From: an uncultured Oscillospiraceae bacterium
Lineage (GTDB): Bacteria; Bacillota; Clostridia; Oscillospirales; Ruminococcaceae
NCBI GenBank assembly: GCA_910589145.1
Contig: CAJUSD010000020.1
Span: forward strand, 1 to 57,888
Direction: 5' to 3'
DNA: 57,888 nt
Translations under genes and position numbers: made by a program
Shown here: one piece after another, positions 13,854 through 22,231 of the stretch
Position numbering within the stretch: the stretch's first letter is position 1
How the letters are laid out: each line of letters begins with the position of its first letter
The notes under the pieces: model-generated
Told to the model about the DNA's origin: nothing
Database searches by the model: none
The model's input: the letters and a program-made list of their open reading frames with translations, nothing else

Positions 13854-14543
13854 ATGGAACAGCTTTATAATACTGACTGCATTGCAGGAATGTCAGTTAT
13901 CCCAGATGGGAGTATTGACCTTGTTCTGACCGACCTGCCATATGGGGTGACTGACTGCTGGTGGGATTCCCTGCTTCCTTTGGATAAACTGTGGGAGCAA
14001 TACTGGCGGGTTCTCAAGCCAAACGGCGCGGCGGTCCTGACCTGCTGCCAGCCCTTTACTACAACATTGGTTCAAAGCCAGCGGAAACATTTCCGCTACT
14101 GCTGGTACTGGAAGAAAAACCAGCCAACCGGTTTTCCCTTTGCCAAGGTCCAGCCCATGCGGACAATAGAGGATATAGCGGTATTCTATAAAAAGAAACC
14201 AACCTACAATCCCCAGGGGCTTGTACGGCTGGAAAAGCCGGTTTATACAAAGGAAAAGAAAAAGAGCGGGGTATATACTATGCGGGGAAAACCCGGCATA
14301 ACGGAGTTTACCAACTACCCCAGGAACCTGCTGGAATTTAACTGTGAGCGGGGATTACACCCAACCCAGAAACCTGTCGCCCTTATGGAATACTTTATCC
14401 GCACTTATACCAACCCAGGGGAAACAGTCTTGGACAGCTGCATGGGCAGCGGGACAACAAAAGCTGCAGCAAAGAACACCGGAAGAAACTTTATAGGTTT
14501 TGAGATTGACCCAGATTATTTTGAAATTGCTAAAAACCGTTAA
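13854..14543 (+). CDS. DNA (adenine-N6 or cytosine-N4) methyltransferase
   Basis: A 229-residue SAM-dependent DNA methyltransferase with motif order IV then I (beta-class). Motif IV is DLPYG (residues 27-31), a variant of the usual DPPY, preceded by the LVLT strand. The central part (WYWKKNQPTGFPFAKVQPMR, then a basic KEKKKSG loop) is the target-recognition region, and LDSCMGSGTT near residue 193 is motif I for SAM. No restriction enzyme is beside it, so it is probably an orphan phage methylase, used to protect phage DNA or mark packaging DNA. ATG 13854 follows AAAGGAGCG; an in-frame ATG at 13836 includes that site and is less likely. Confidence 0.9.
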   Translation: MEQLYNTDCIAGMSVIPDGSIDLVLTDLPYGVTDCWWDSLLPLDKLWEQYWRVLKPNGAAVLTCCQPFTTTLVQSQRKHFRYCWYWKKNQPTGFPFAKVQPMRTIEDIAVFYKKKPTYNPQGLVRLEKPVYTKEKKKSGVYTMRGKPGITEFTNYPRNLLEFNCERGLHPTQKPVALMEYFIRTYTNPGETVLDSCMGSGTTKAAAKNTGRNFIGFEIDPDYFEIAKNR

Positions 14544-14570
14544 GGCTGTATGAATCCCATACGGCCTTTT
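14542..14570 (+). terminator. Hairpin between methyltransferase and terminase genes
   Basis: An 11-bp stem AAGGCTGTATG (14542-14552) with CATACGGCCTT (14558-14568), one G.U pair, 5-nt loop and TTTT. It overlaps the methyltransferase stop codon. Probably a partial terminator setting the terminase operon apart. Confidence 0.7.
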
Positions 14571-14602
14571 CTACACCCAAAGCCCGGAAAGGAGGCCGTC
14601 AA

Positions 14603-15043
14603 ATGGCACAAATCACAACGAAACAACAGAGATTTATAAGCGAATACCTGAAAGACTGCAATGCCACCCAGGCGGCAGTCCGGGCGGGGTACAGCGAAAA
14701 GTCTGCCTACTCCATCGGGCAGCGTCTGTTGAAGAATGATGAGGTCAGGCAGGCGGTTGAAGCAGAGATGGATCGCATCCGTACAGAAAATACCGCTGAC
14801 GCCCAAGAGGTAGTGGAATACCTCACCTCAGTGATGCGGGGAGGGGAAAGGGAGACGGTTCCCATTTTTGTGGGGGAAGGGGTTCAGGAGCTGATCGAAA
14901 AGCCGGTAGGGGTCAAAGATAAAATCAAAGCAGCAGAACTTCTCGCCAAACGGTATGGGCTTTTGACAGACAGGACAGAGTTGAGCAGTCCGGCTCTTGT
15001 CCAGATATTAGATGACCTGGAAGGCGGTGAAAATAATGGTTAA
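14603..15043 (+). CDS. Terminase small subunit (Terminase_2 type)
   Basis: A 146-residue DNA-recognition subunit of the packaging motor. The N-terminus has the typical signature KQQRFISEYLKDCNATQAAV then RAGYSEKSAYSIGQ, the helix-turn-helix used to find the pac/cos site. The middle carries a central oligomerisation helix (DEVRQAVEAEMDRIRTENTA), and the C-terminus (KDKIKAAELLAKRYGLLTDR) usually contacts the large subunit. The gene precedes and overlaps TerL by 8 bp. ATG 14603 follows AAAGGAGG. Length and order match the PBSX XtmA group. Confidence 0.93.
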   Translation: MAQITTKQQRFISEYLKDCNATQAAVRAGYSEKSAYSIGQRLLKNDEVRQAVEAEMDRIRTENTADAQEVVEYLTSVMRGGERETVPIFVGEGVQELIEKPVGVKDKIKAAELLAKRYGLLTDRTELSSPALVQILDDLEGGENNG

Positions 15044-16283
15044 GCTTTCCCAGGTAATCGCTCCTTCTTTTGCTGAGATTCATAAGGATATTAAACAGGG
15101 GCTGCACACCCATTACTGGCTGAAAGGCGGGCGCGGTTCAACAAAATCATCCTTCATCAGCAGCGAGATTGTTCTTTCCATTATGAGGGATGCAAAAAAG
15201 AGAAAATTTACTAACGCCATTATATTGAGGCGGTATGGTATAACTATCCGGGAATCTGTATATGAACAGCTTTGCTGGGCAATAAACGCCCTGGGAGTAT
15301 CCCATTTGTGGCAGACAGGTCTTTCCCCCATGCAACTAACTTATATTCCCACTGGGCAGAAAATCCTGTTTCGGGGTGTGGATGATCCCACAAAGCTGAA
15401 ATCCGTCAAGGTAGGGAGAGGATACCTCAAATATGTCTGGTATGAAGAAGTCAATGAGTTTGAAGGGGAGGCCAAAATCCATTCGGTGAACCAGTCTGTC
15501 CTGCGGGGAGGCAAAGACTTTGCAGTGTTTTACAGCTTCAATCCGCCACAATCTGCGGGAAATTGGGTAAACCGGTATGTAGAAATTAAAAGAGATGATA
15601 CCCTTGTACATCATTCCACTTATCTGACAGTTCCCAGAGAGTGGCTTGGAGATACCTTTTTAGCAGAAGCGGAATACGCCAAGGAGACCAGACCGGAGGC
15701 ATACCGCCATGAATACCTGGGAGAGGTGACGGGGACCGGCGGCGAGGTATTTACCAATATCACCCTGCGGGGCATCTCCGAGGAGGAAATCAAGAGGTTT
15801 GACCATCTTCGCCGGGGGATGGACTGGGGATATGCGGCAGACCCCTTTGCTTACAATACTGCTCACTACGACAAGACCCGGAGAAGGCTGTATATCTTCT
15901 TTGAAATCCATAAGCTGCGGCTATCCAACCGGGAAGCTGCCCGCCTAATATCCGCTGAGGCGGGAAATGGGCGGATTATTTGCGACAGCGCGGAGCCAAA
16001 GTCCATTGATGAGGTCCGGGGGTATGGTTTGCGGGTGTATGGGGCAAAGAAAGGTCCTGACAGTGTGGAATACGGGATTAAATGGCTGCAAGACCTGGAG
16101 GAAATTGTTATTGACCCGTCCAGATGCCCGGAAACAGCCAGAGAGTTCCGGGAGTACGAGCTGGACCGGGACAAGGAGGGGAACTTCAAGGCGGGATTCC
16201 CAGACCGGAACAACCACCATATAGACGCTATGCGGTATGCCTGCGAGGAGGATATTACTGGGCCGAGGTTTAGTTTTCATTAA
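15036..16283 (+). CDS. Terminase large subunit (PBSX XtmB-like)
   Basis: A 415-residue ATPase-nuclease that drives DNA packaging and cuts the genome. Walker A is GGRGSTKSS (31-39). The Walker B/catalytic glutamate segment is YVWYEEVNEF (133-142). The C-terminal RNase H-like nuclease begins near 255 (RRGMDWGYAADPFAYN, with the first metal Asp) and ends with the NHHIDAMRYA motif. Start ATG 15036, overlapping TerS by 8 bp; an in-frame ATG at 15012 would sit inside TerS with no ribosome site. The Terminase_3 pattern fits headful packaging, but the packaging strategy is inferred. Confidence 0.94.
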   Translation: MVKLSQVIAPSFAEIHKDIKQGLHTHYWLKGGRGSTKSSFISSEIVLSIMRDAKKRKFTNAIILRRYGITIRESVYEQLCWAINALGVSHLWQTGLSPMQLTYIPTGQKILFRGVDDPTKLKSVKVGRGYLKYVWYEEVNEFEGEAKIHSVNQSVLRGGKDFAVFYSFNPPQSAGNWVNRYVEIKRDDTLVHHSTYLTVPREWLGDTFLAEAEYAKETRPEAYRHEYLGEVTGTGGEVFTNITLRGISEEEIKRFDHLRRGMDWGYAADPFAYNTAHYDKTRRRLYIFFEIHKLRLSNREAARLISAEAGNGRIICDSAEPKSIDEVRGYGLRVYGAKKGPDSVEYGIKWLQDLEEIVIDPSRCPETAREFREYELDRDKEGNFKAGFPDRNNHHIDAMRYACEEDITGPRFSFH

Positions 16284-16298
16284 GAAAGGGTGAAAGAA

Positions 16299-17786
16299 AT
16301 GGGCGTATTATTGCCGTCGCCTTATGCAGAGACGGAAAAAATCAATCGAATCATAAAGCAGGGCGGCCAGGGCTTGACCGGCCTGCAGTTTTTTGCCCTG
16401 GAGCTGAACGATTGGCTGAAATCCCCTGTGCGGGAAGAGCAGCTTCTGGGGGACCGCTACTACCGGGGGTATCAGGACATCCTGGAGCGGGAGCGGCAGG
16501 TGATCGGGCCGGACGGCAGCCTCCAGCCGGTGAAAAACCTGCCCAACAACCGCCTGGTGGACAACCAGTATGCCAGGCTGGTGGACCAGAAAACCAACTA
16601 CCTTTTGGGGAAGCCCCTGACGATTGATGGGAGGAACAAGGGGTATATCACCCGTTTTCAGGATATGTTGGGGGACAATTTTTCCCAGACGCTCCACAAG
16701 CTGGGGAAGGACGCCCTCAGCGGGGCAATAGGCTGGCTGTACCCCTACTACGACGAAAAGGGAGCGTTTTGCCTGAAACGGTTCCCGCCCTTTGAGATTC
16801 TCCCCTTCTGGGCGGATGATGAACATACCGTTCTGGACTGTGCCCTGCGGTACTACTGCCAGGAAGTGTGGGAAGGGTATCATAAAAAGCTTGTGGAACG
16901 GGTGGAGCTGTACCAGGGGGACGGCTTATACCGCTATATCCGGGATGGGTTCGTCCTGCGGCCGGATATGGAGCTGGGAGAGTATAGCCCCTATTTCACC
17001 GTGGCCAGGGAGGACGGCAAAGCCCAGGGTTACAACTGGGAGAGAATCCCCCTGATTCCCTTCCGGTACAATGCCCAGGAGATTCCGCTGCTGCGGCGGG
17101 TCAAGAGTCTTCAGGAAGCGCTGAACCTGTGCCATTCTGACCTGGCCAACAACATGCAGGAGGACAAGCGGAACACCATCTTAATCCTGCGGGAGTACGA
17201 CGGCCAGGACGTGGAGGAATTCCGGAGGAACCTTTCGGAATTCGGGGTTGTGAAGGTCCGGGCGGATGGTGGGCTGGAAGCCCTGAATGTGGAAGTGAAT
17301 ATCGAAAACTACCGGCAGCAGATGGAACTGCTGAAAAAGGCCCTGGTCGAAAACGGCCGGGGCTTTGACGCCAAAGACGAGAGGATGTCCGGAAACCCCA
17401 ATCAGATGAACATTCAGTCTATGTATGCGGATATTGACTTGGATGCCAACGAGATGGAGGTCCAGTTCCAGGGGGCGCTGCGGGAGCTGCGGTGGTTTGT
17501 TGACCGGCATTTGCAGAACCGGACCGGGGTAGATTACAGCGGAGAGGATATCCGCTTTCTCTTTAACCGGGATGTGCTGGTCAATGAGGCCGAGGCCATT
17601 CAGGGGTGCCGGGACTCCCAGGGGATTCTTTCCAGGGAGACCATTGTGGGGCAGCATCCCTGGGTGGAGAATGTGGAGGAGGAGCTGAGGCGGCTGGAAA
17701 AGGAGGAGTCCCAGGCGTTGGAAAACTATGAAGGAGCCTTTCCGTCCCAGTTCAGGGAGAATGTAAAAAACGATGAAAAGCCGTGA
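16299..17786 (+). CDS. Portal protein, SPP1 Gp6-like
   Basis: A 495-residue portal, the dodecameric ring at the head vertex through which DNA enters and leaves. The family start RYYRGYQDILERERQVIGPD (about residues 52-71) is followed by NLPNNRLVDNQYARLVDQKT and NYLLGKPLTI, the segment typical of SPP1 Gp6 portals. The C-terminal third (GFDAKDERMSGNPNQMNIQS, YADIDLDANEMEVQF) is the helical stem/wing region. I used ATG 16299 after AAAGGG; GTG 16290 would also be in frame. It overlaps the minor head gene by 14 bp, indicating translational coupling. Confidence 0.93.
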   Translation: MGVLLPSPYAETEKINRIIKQGGQGLTGLQFFALELNDWLKSPVREEQLLGDRYYRGYQDILERERQVIGPDGSLQPVKNLPNNRLVDNQYARLVDQKTNYLLGKPLTIDGRNKGYITRFQDMLGDNFSQTLHKLGKDALSGAIGWLYPYYDEKGAFCLKRFPPFEILPFWADDEHTVLDCALRYYCQEVWEGYHKKLVERVELYQGDGLYRYIRDGFVLRPDMELGEYSPYFTVAREDGKAQGYNWERIPLIPFRYNAQEIPLLRRVKSLQEALNLCHSDLANNMQEDKRNTILILREYDGQDVEEFRRNLSEFGVVKVRADGGLEALNVEVNIENYRQQMELLKKALVENGRGFDAKDERMSGNPNQMNIQSMYADIDLDANEMEVQFQGALRELRWFVDRHLQNRTGVDYSGEDIRFLFNRDVLVNEAEAIQGCRDSQGILSRETIVGQHPWVENVEEELRRLEKEESQALENYEGAFPSQFRENVKNDEKP

Positions 17787-19464
17787 CTACTGGAGAATGC
17801 GGTCCCGGATGCTGGAAAAGGCCGCCCGCAAACGGGGAGAGGACTACAATCGGAGGATGGAGGAGGCTTTTTATAAAACCTCCCAGACGGTGCAGGAGCG
17901 GCTGGCGGTGTGGTACCAGCGGTTCGCGGACAACAACGGGATTTCCCTGATAGAGGCGAAAAAGCGACTGACCCACAGGGAGATGCAGGAGCTGCGCTGG
18001 ACCGTGGAGGAGTACATCAAGGCGGCGAAGGAGAACGAGCTGGACGGGCGGTGGGTGAAAGAGCTGGAAAACGCCTCTGCCAGGGCGCACATCACCCGGC
18101 TGGAAGCGATGCAGCTACAAATGCAGCAGCAGGCGGAGCTTCTCTACCAAAACCAGCTGGACGGCCTGGACAGGATTCTGCGGGAGACTTACCGGGAGGG
18201 GTATTATCACGCCGCTTTTGAGCTGCAAAAGGGCTTGGAGATTGGTTGGGACCTTTCGGGGATAGACAGCGGGAAGCTGGAAAAGGTACTGTACGCCCCC
18301 TGGACCACCGACGGCCTGACCTTCCGGGACCGGTGCTGGCGGGATAAGCAGGGGTTGATTGCCAGCCTGAACCATCACCTGGTACAGGGGTGCATCCGGG
18401 GGGAGACGCCCAGGGAGGCCATGAAGGATATCGCAAAGCAGTTCGGAGTATCCCGCGCCAAAGCCTCCCGTCTGGTTATGACCGAGAATGCCTATTTCCA
18501 CGAGGTGTCCCAAAGAGACTGTTACAAGGATTTGGGCGTGGAGAAGATCGAGATCGTGGAGACCCTGGACCAGCACACCTGCGGGATATGCCAGGGGATG
18601 GACGGGAAGGTGATTTCCCTGGAGGACGACCGGCCGGGAGAGACCACGCCGCCCTTCCATCCCTGGTGCAGGGGGTGTACCTGTCCCTATTTTGAGGATT
18701 TGGGAGGGGAGCGGGCCGCCAGGGGTGAGGATGGGAAGACCTACTATGTTCCTTCCAATATGACCTATGAGGAGTGGAAAAAGGGGGTTGTGGAGGAAGA
18801 GAAAGATGGTCTGTTGAAAGCCTTTCAGCCCATGAAGAACTACCGCCGGAAGGATGGCAGCTTTGATCTGGAGACGGCAAAAGAAGATTACAGAAAGTTC
18901 TTGCAAACTGTGCCAGATGAGTATAGAATGTATTTGGAACAGGCGTTGGATGCGGTGACTTATGAGGAGATTGACAACTTGGATGAGAGTGATAACTCGG
19001 ATTTTGTATTTGGATATGTTAAGAAATATAAAGGCAAGAAGGATTTGTTCTTGTATAATCCATCTAACCCTAGCTTTTATGATTATGACTTCCGCGTTGT
19101 AGCTACCCATGAGCTGGGACACAGGATTGATAGTTTCTTTGTGAGTTCAGAAGAAATGGAAGATTTTTTTAGGGTGATTCAAGAAGGAAAGGATATGGTT
19201 TTAACCCATGAAAAAGAATTTGTTAGTTTTTGTCATGATTATGACAAAGAAGGGTATCTTTCAGATATCCTAAGTGCCATTTGTAAGGATGAAGTACGTT
19301 TTCCGTTTTATCATGAAAAAAAGTACTGGGAGAACCCTAGAAGTCAGCAAAAAGAAATATTCGCAAACATTTTTTCGCTCCATGCTTTTGAAGATAATGA
19401 AAAAATATCCTTTTTAGAACATTATTTTCCAAGGTTGATAGATATATATCAGAAAATGATTTAA
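17773..19464 (+). CDS. Minor head protein (SPP1 Gp7/Mu F-like) fused to a HELGH metalloprotease domain
   Basis: A 563-residue fusion. Residues 1-330 are a normal minor head protein: helical N-terminus, then the Mu F/Gp7 core with HTCGICQGMDGK (C268, C271) and PPFHPWCRGCTCPYF, a metal-binding pattern of the family. Residues about 360-563 are extra and resemble a zincin: ATHELGHRID with H446, E447 and H450, and a distal EIFANIFSLHAF whose Glu (about 528) could be the third ligand. The base composition changes near 18880 from GC-rich to AT-rich, so the domain was probably acquired. A minor head protein may enter the cell with DNA, so delivery of a protease is conceivable. The fusion is seen; the delivery is inferred. 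Confidence 0.88.
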   Translation: MKSRDYWRMRSRMLEKAARKRGEDYNRRMEEAFYKTSQTVQERLAVWYQRFADNNGISLIEAKKRLTHREMQELRWTVEEYIKAAKENELDGRWVKELENASARAHITRLEAMQLQMQQQAELLYQNQLDGLDRILRETYREGYYHAAFELQKGLEIGWDLSGIDSGKLEKVLYAPWTTDGLTFRDRCWRDKQGLIASLNHHLVQGCIRGETPREAMKDIAKQFGVSRAKASRLVMTENAYFHEVSQRDCYKDLGVEKIEIVETLDQHTCGICQGMDGKVISLEDDRPGETTPPFHPWCRGCTCPYFEDLGGERAARGEDGKTYYVPSNMTYEEWKKGVVEEEKDGLLKAFQPMKNYRRKDGSFDLETAKEDYRKFLQTVPDEYRMYLEQALDAVTYEEIDNLDESDNSDFVFGYVKKYKGKKDLFLYNPSNPSFYDYDFRVVATHELGHRIDSFFVSSEEMEDFFRVIQEGKDMVLTHEKEFVSFCHDYDKEGYLSDILSAICKDEVRFPFYHEKKYWENPRSQQKEIFANIFSLHAFEDNEKISFLEHYFPRLIDIYQKMI

Positions 19465-19483
19465 AATGATAGGAGGATTTATT

Positions 19484-19717
19484 ATGGTAGTAGCCCCGAT
19501 TGATTCACCAATTATCCGAAGTAAAGAAGTACAAGGTATGCTTGACCAGTACGAAGAAAAATTTGGAGAACGATTTATAGCATTCAACTATGCAGACTTC
19601 CAGCGTAGAGGAGATAAATGCGCAGCTGAGGTGTATAAGGAAACACTGAGGAAAGCGCTGGAAAGCGACAAGCCGTATCATATCGTGTCCCGCCGTTATC
19701 GTATACTTGACCACTAA
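19484..19717 (+). CDS. Small protein following the minor-head protease domain
   Basis: A 77-residue protein from ATG 19484 (AGGAGGATTTATT before it; an in-frame ATG at 19466 includes that site). It begins MVVAPIDSPIIRSKEVQGML, is helical and contains FGERFIAFNYADF and a KCAAEVYKETLRKALE helix. I recognise PIDSPIIRSKE-type proteins as occasional followers of Gp7-like minor head genes but know no function. Its position between the AT-rich fused domain and a terminator means it could regulate or neutralise that domain, be an added moron gene, or simply be a conserved small head gene. Confidence 0.7.
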   Translation: MVVAPIDSPIIRSKEVQGMLDQYEEKFGERFIAFNYADFQRRGDKCAAEVYKETLRKALESDKPYHIVSRRYRILDH

Positions 19718-19726
19718 GCTAAGAGA

Positions 19727-19757
19727 AAAAGCATCGTGTAAAAACCACGGTGCTTTT
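19727..19757 (+). terminator. Hairpin after the minor-head/moron genes
   Basis: A 12-bp stem (19727-19738 with 19746-19757, one G.U pair), 7-nt loop and TTTT in the right arm. It sits inside the structural operon before the scaffold gene, so it should only reduce read-through. Such terminators often mark the edge of a moron insertion. Confidence 0.72.
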
Positions 19758-19793
19758 CTTATGCCCAAAAGGAAAAAGAAAGGAAGAAAAAGA

Positions 19794-20441
19794 ATGCTTG
19801 AATGGTTAAAAACCATCCTGGGGGAACAGTACACCCCAGAAATCGACGCAAAAGTAACAGAGGAAATCGGCAAAGGATACACAACCAAAGCGGAAGTTTC
19901 CACTGTCCAAAGCGAGCTTACAGCAACAAAAGCCTCCCTGAAGGAGCGGGACAGGCAGCTGGAAGCCCTAAAAAAAGAGACTGGCGATACCGCCGTCCTG
20001 ACCCAAAAAATCACCGAGCTCCAGGCGGAAAACCAGCAGAAGGACAGGGTCCACGCGGCTCAGCTGCGGCAGCTGAGGCTGGAGAACGCAGTAAGCAAAG
20101 CTCTGGCAGAAGCGAAGGCCATCAACCCGGCCACCGTGACACCGCTGCTGGCGGGATTCCTGGAAAAGGCCCAGCTGGGGGAGGACGGGAGCGTCGCCGG
20201 GCTGGCGGAGGAAATCGGGAAGCTCCAAAAGGAGGAGAATACGGCTTTTCTGTTCTCCCAAGGCGAAACAGTGCCAAAGCTATCTGGGGTGACTCCGGCA
20301 GGCGGAGGAGGCGGTACCCCCGAAAACCCCAAACAGTCCCAGTACGCCGCACAGCTTGCAGAAGCCTATAAGAATAATGACACCCTGACAGCCATCCACA
20401 TTAAAAGGGAAGCGGCTGGACAGGGCATTTTTATGAACTGA
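19794..20441 (+). CDS. Capsid scaffolding protein (Gp20/DUF4355-like)
   Basis: A 215-residue internal scaffold expected to guide capsid assembly and then leave. Most of the protein is a long coiled coil (about residues 30-110, ELTATKASLKERDRQLEALK, KITELQAENQQKDRVHAAQL), followed by a C-terminal helical segment and a Gly-rich linker (GVTPAGGGGGTPENPKQSQY). This build and its place directly before the capsid gene identify it. Start ATG 19794 after AAAGGAAG; an upstream ATG at 19707 would put the terminator hairpin inside the gene. Capsid contacts usually lie in the basic C-terminus (IHIKREAAGQGIFMN). Confidence 0.87.
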   Translation: MLEWLKTILGEQYTPEIDAKVTEEIGKGYTTKAEVSTVQSELTATKASLKERDRQLEALKKETGDTAVLTQKITELQAENQQKDRVHAAQLRQLRLENAVSKALAEAKAINPATVTPLLAGFLEKAQLGEDGSVAGLAEEIGKLQKEENTAFLFSQGETVPKLSGVTPAGGGGGTPENPKQSQYAAQLAEAYKNNDTLTAIHIKREAAGQGIFMN

Positions 20442-20456
20442 AAGGATGGTTGAATA

Positions 20457-21497
20457 ATGCCACAAGTAACCGGAATCGGAACGGTATGGAATCTGCCCAA
20501 CTACGCAGGGGAGCTGTTCGCAGCAGACAAATCTCAAACGCCTTTTCTCTCCATGATAGGCGGATTGAGTGGAGGACGGCAGACCGAAAATTTTGAATTC
20601 CCCACCGCCGTTCTGTACGACTACCCGGAGGCGGCCCAGCCGGAAATCTCCGAGCAGGCATCAGTCACAGCCCCGGAATCCTCCCTGACTACCAGAAGCC
20701 AGGAGAGTAACGTGGTGCAGATTCACCAGGAAACGGTGGAGCTGACCTACGCCAAGATGTCCAACACCGGGCGAATGAGCGGCCTGAATACCGCCGGACA
20801 GAATCCAAACCCGGCCACTGAGCGGGACTGGCAGATTCAGCAGAAGCTGAAGAAGATCGCCCGCGATGTGGAGTTTTCCTTTATTCAGGGCAGCTATGCT
20901 AGATCTACGGCCTCTAATGTGGCAAACAAGACCCGCGGCCTGATCGAGCTGGCGAAAACCGTCTCTCACATCCAGGGAGAGGACGCGGCGGTTTCTGTGG
21001 ATCTGCTGAAGGCCCTCTACCTGGAGATGGCCAATAACGGCGCTTACTTTGACAATATGGTGCTGCTCTGCGGTGCGTACCAGAAACAGGCGATTACCAG
21101 CCTGTATGAAAAGCAGCTCAGCTACAACACCCCTGCCAGCCGCAGCGTGGGCGGTATGAGCATTACCGAGCTGGAGACGGACTTCTTTAAGATGGGGATT
21201 GTGTGGGACCGGTTTGTTCCAGAGGATACCATAATCATTGCGGATGTGGCCCACTGTGCGCCTGTGTTCCAGGCGGTTCCCGGAAAGGGCGTGCTCTTTG
21301 AGGAGCCCCTGGCCAAGACCGGCGCTTCCGAGCGGGTGCAGCTCTACGGGCAGATCGGCCTGGCCCACGGCCCTGCCTTCCTCCACGGGGTAATCACCGG
21401 ACTGAAAACCGGAAAGGCTTCCCAGGCGGTTCCTCCTGTGGTGACAGACCCGGAGCAAGGGACAGAGCAGCAGGCAAAGGCGGCGGCTAAAAAGTGA
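20457..21497 (+). CDS. Major capsid protein, SU10-like
   Basis: A 346-residue capsid subunit of the HK97 fold, SU10/DUF5309 group. Characteristic N-terminal sequence MPQVTGIGTVWNLPNYAGEL then TPFLSMIGG and NFEFPTAVL, and in the middle NTGRMSGLNTAGQ and RDWQIQQKLKKIARDVEFSF, are typical. The C-terminus ends with a low-complexity Gln/Ala/Lys tail. The gene is directly after the scaffold and before the connector genes. A start ATG at 20457 follows AAAGGATGG. The protein is expected in several hundred copies per head; codon use is strongly GC-rich and biased, consistent with high expression. Confidence 0.9.
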   Translation: MPQVTGIGTVWNLPNYAGELFAADKSQTPFLSMIGGLSGGRQTENFEFPTAVLYDYPEAAQPEISEQASVTAPESSLTTRSQESNVVQIHQETVELTYAKMSNTGRMSGLNTAGQNPNPATERDWQIQQKLKKIARDVEFSFIQGSYARSTASNVANKTRGLIELAKTVSHIQGEDAAVSVDLLKALYLEMANNGAYFDNMVLLCGAYQKQAITSLYEKQLSYNTPASRSVGGMSITELETDFFKMGIVWDRFVPEDTIIIADVAHCAPVFQAVPGKGVLFEEPLAKTGASERVQLYGQIGLAHGPAFLHGVITGLKTGKASQAVPPVVTDPEQGTEQQAKAAAKK

Positions 21498-21880
21498 ATG
21501 AAGAGAAAATACGTTCCTTTTTAAACAGCTTAGGTGTGGAAACGGTGGAAAACGACCCTCTGATGGAATACATCGCAGCCCAGGTCAGGGAGTACATCTG
21601 CAACGCCACCAACCTGGATGAGGTGCCGGAAGGGCTGTCCTGGTGCCTGGTGTACCGGACAGCGGGGCAGTACCTCCAGCTGAAAAGGGATATGGGGCAG
21701 TTGAAACTGGAAGGGCTGGACCTGGAAGCTCCCGCAAAACAGATACAGGAGGGAGACACCAACATTGTTTTCGCGGTGGATACAGAGCTTTCCCTGGAGA
21801 GAAGGCTGGAGAAGCTGATCCTGTCCTTAACCGAGGCGGGAAAGGATCAGTTCGGGAGATACAGGAGGCTGGTATGGTAA
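21494..21880 (+). CDS. Head-tail connector protein (YqbG-like)
   Basis: A 128-residue acidic, helical protein of the gp6/YqbG head-tail connector type that forms a ring under the portal and joins the head to the tail. It begins MNEEKIRSFLNSLGVETVEN (GTG start, overlapping the capsid stop by 4 bp), has the DPLMEYIAAQVREYICNATN helix pair and a C-terminal DTELSLERRLEKLILSL helix. The gene order capsid, YqbG, YqbH, YqbI, YqbJ, sheath is that of the B. subtilis PBSX and skin elements, which supports the call. No metal sites are seen. Confidence 0.83.
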   Translation: MNEEKIRSFLNSLGVETVENDPLMEYIAAQVREYICNATNLDEVPEGLSWCLVYRTAGQYLQLKRDMGQLKLEGLDLEAPAKQIQEGDTNIVFAVDTELSLERRLEKLILSLTEAGKDQFGRYRRLVW

Positions 21881-22227
21881 AAGGACAGAAAAAGTCCATG
21901 GAACGGCTGTGGAGGGACAGCTGCACCGTGTATGTCAGGGAGAGTGTTGTTCAGGACAGCTTGACAGCATTCCGGGAGCGGGCCCTTTATGAAGGTGTCC
22001 CCTGCAAGCTGTCTTTTCAAACTCTGCCAGCTGCCGGAGAGGGGGATATCGCCCAAGTATCCCAGGCGGTGAAGCTGTTCCTCAGCAAGGAATATGAAAT
22101 TCCGGCGGGGTCCCGGATTGAGGTGTTCCGGGAGGGAAGGCAATTCCAATTCCGGCGCAGCGGGGAGGCGGGGATTTTCTCCCTCCACCAGGAAATTCTG
22201 ATGGAACCGGTGAAGGAAAGGGCGTGA
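21874..22227 (+). CDS. YqbH-like head completion/stopper protein
   Basis: A 117-residue beta-rich protein from ATG 21874 (MVKGQKKSMERLWRDSCTVY), overlapping the previous gene by 7 bp. Features of the YqbH/XkdH group: RERALYEGVPCKLSFQTLPA, then AVKLFLSKEYEIPAGSRIEV and a final LHQEILMEP strand. These proteins cap the connector and keep DNA in the head before tail joining. A longer reading back to 21643 exists in the same frame but is inside the connector gene. The assignment rests on gene order and local sequence patterns. Confidence 0.8.
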   Translation: MVKGQKKSMERLWRDSCTVYVRESVVQDSLTAFRERALYEGVPCKLSFQTLPAAGEGDIAQVSQAVKLFLSKEYEIPAGSRIEVFREGRQFQFRRSGEAGIFSLHQEILMEPVKERA

Positions 22228-22231
22228 CACT

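Noticed and set aside
18115..19122. 335-codon open frame on the minus strand within the minor head gene
   Set aside because: It lies antisense to a gene with clear family motifs, has no ribosome site, and its sequence is Leu/Pro/Gly-rich low complexity as expected from the reverse of a GC-rich gene.
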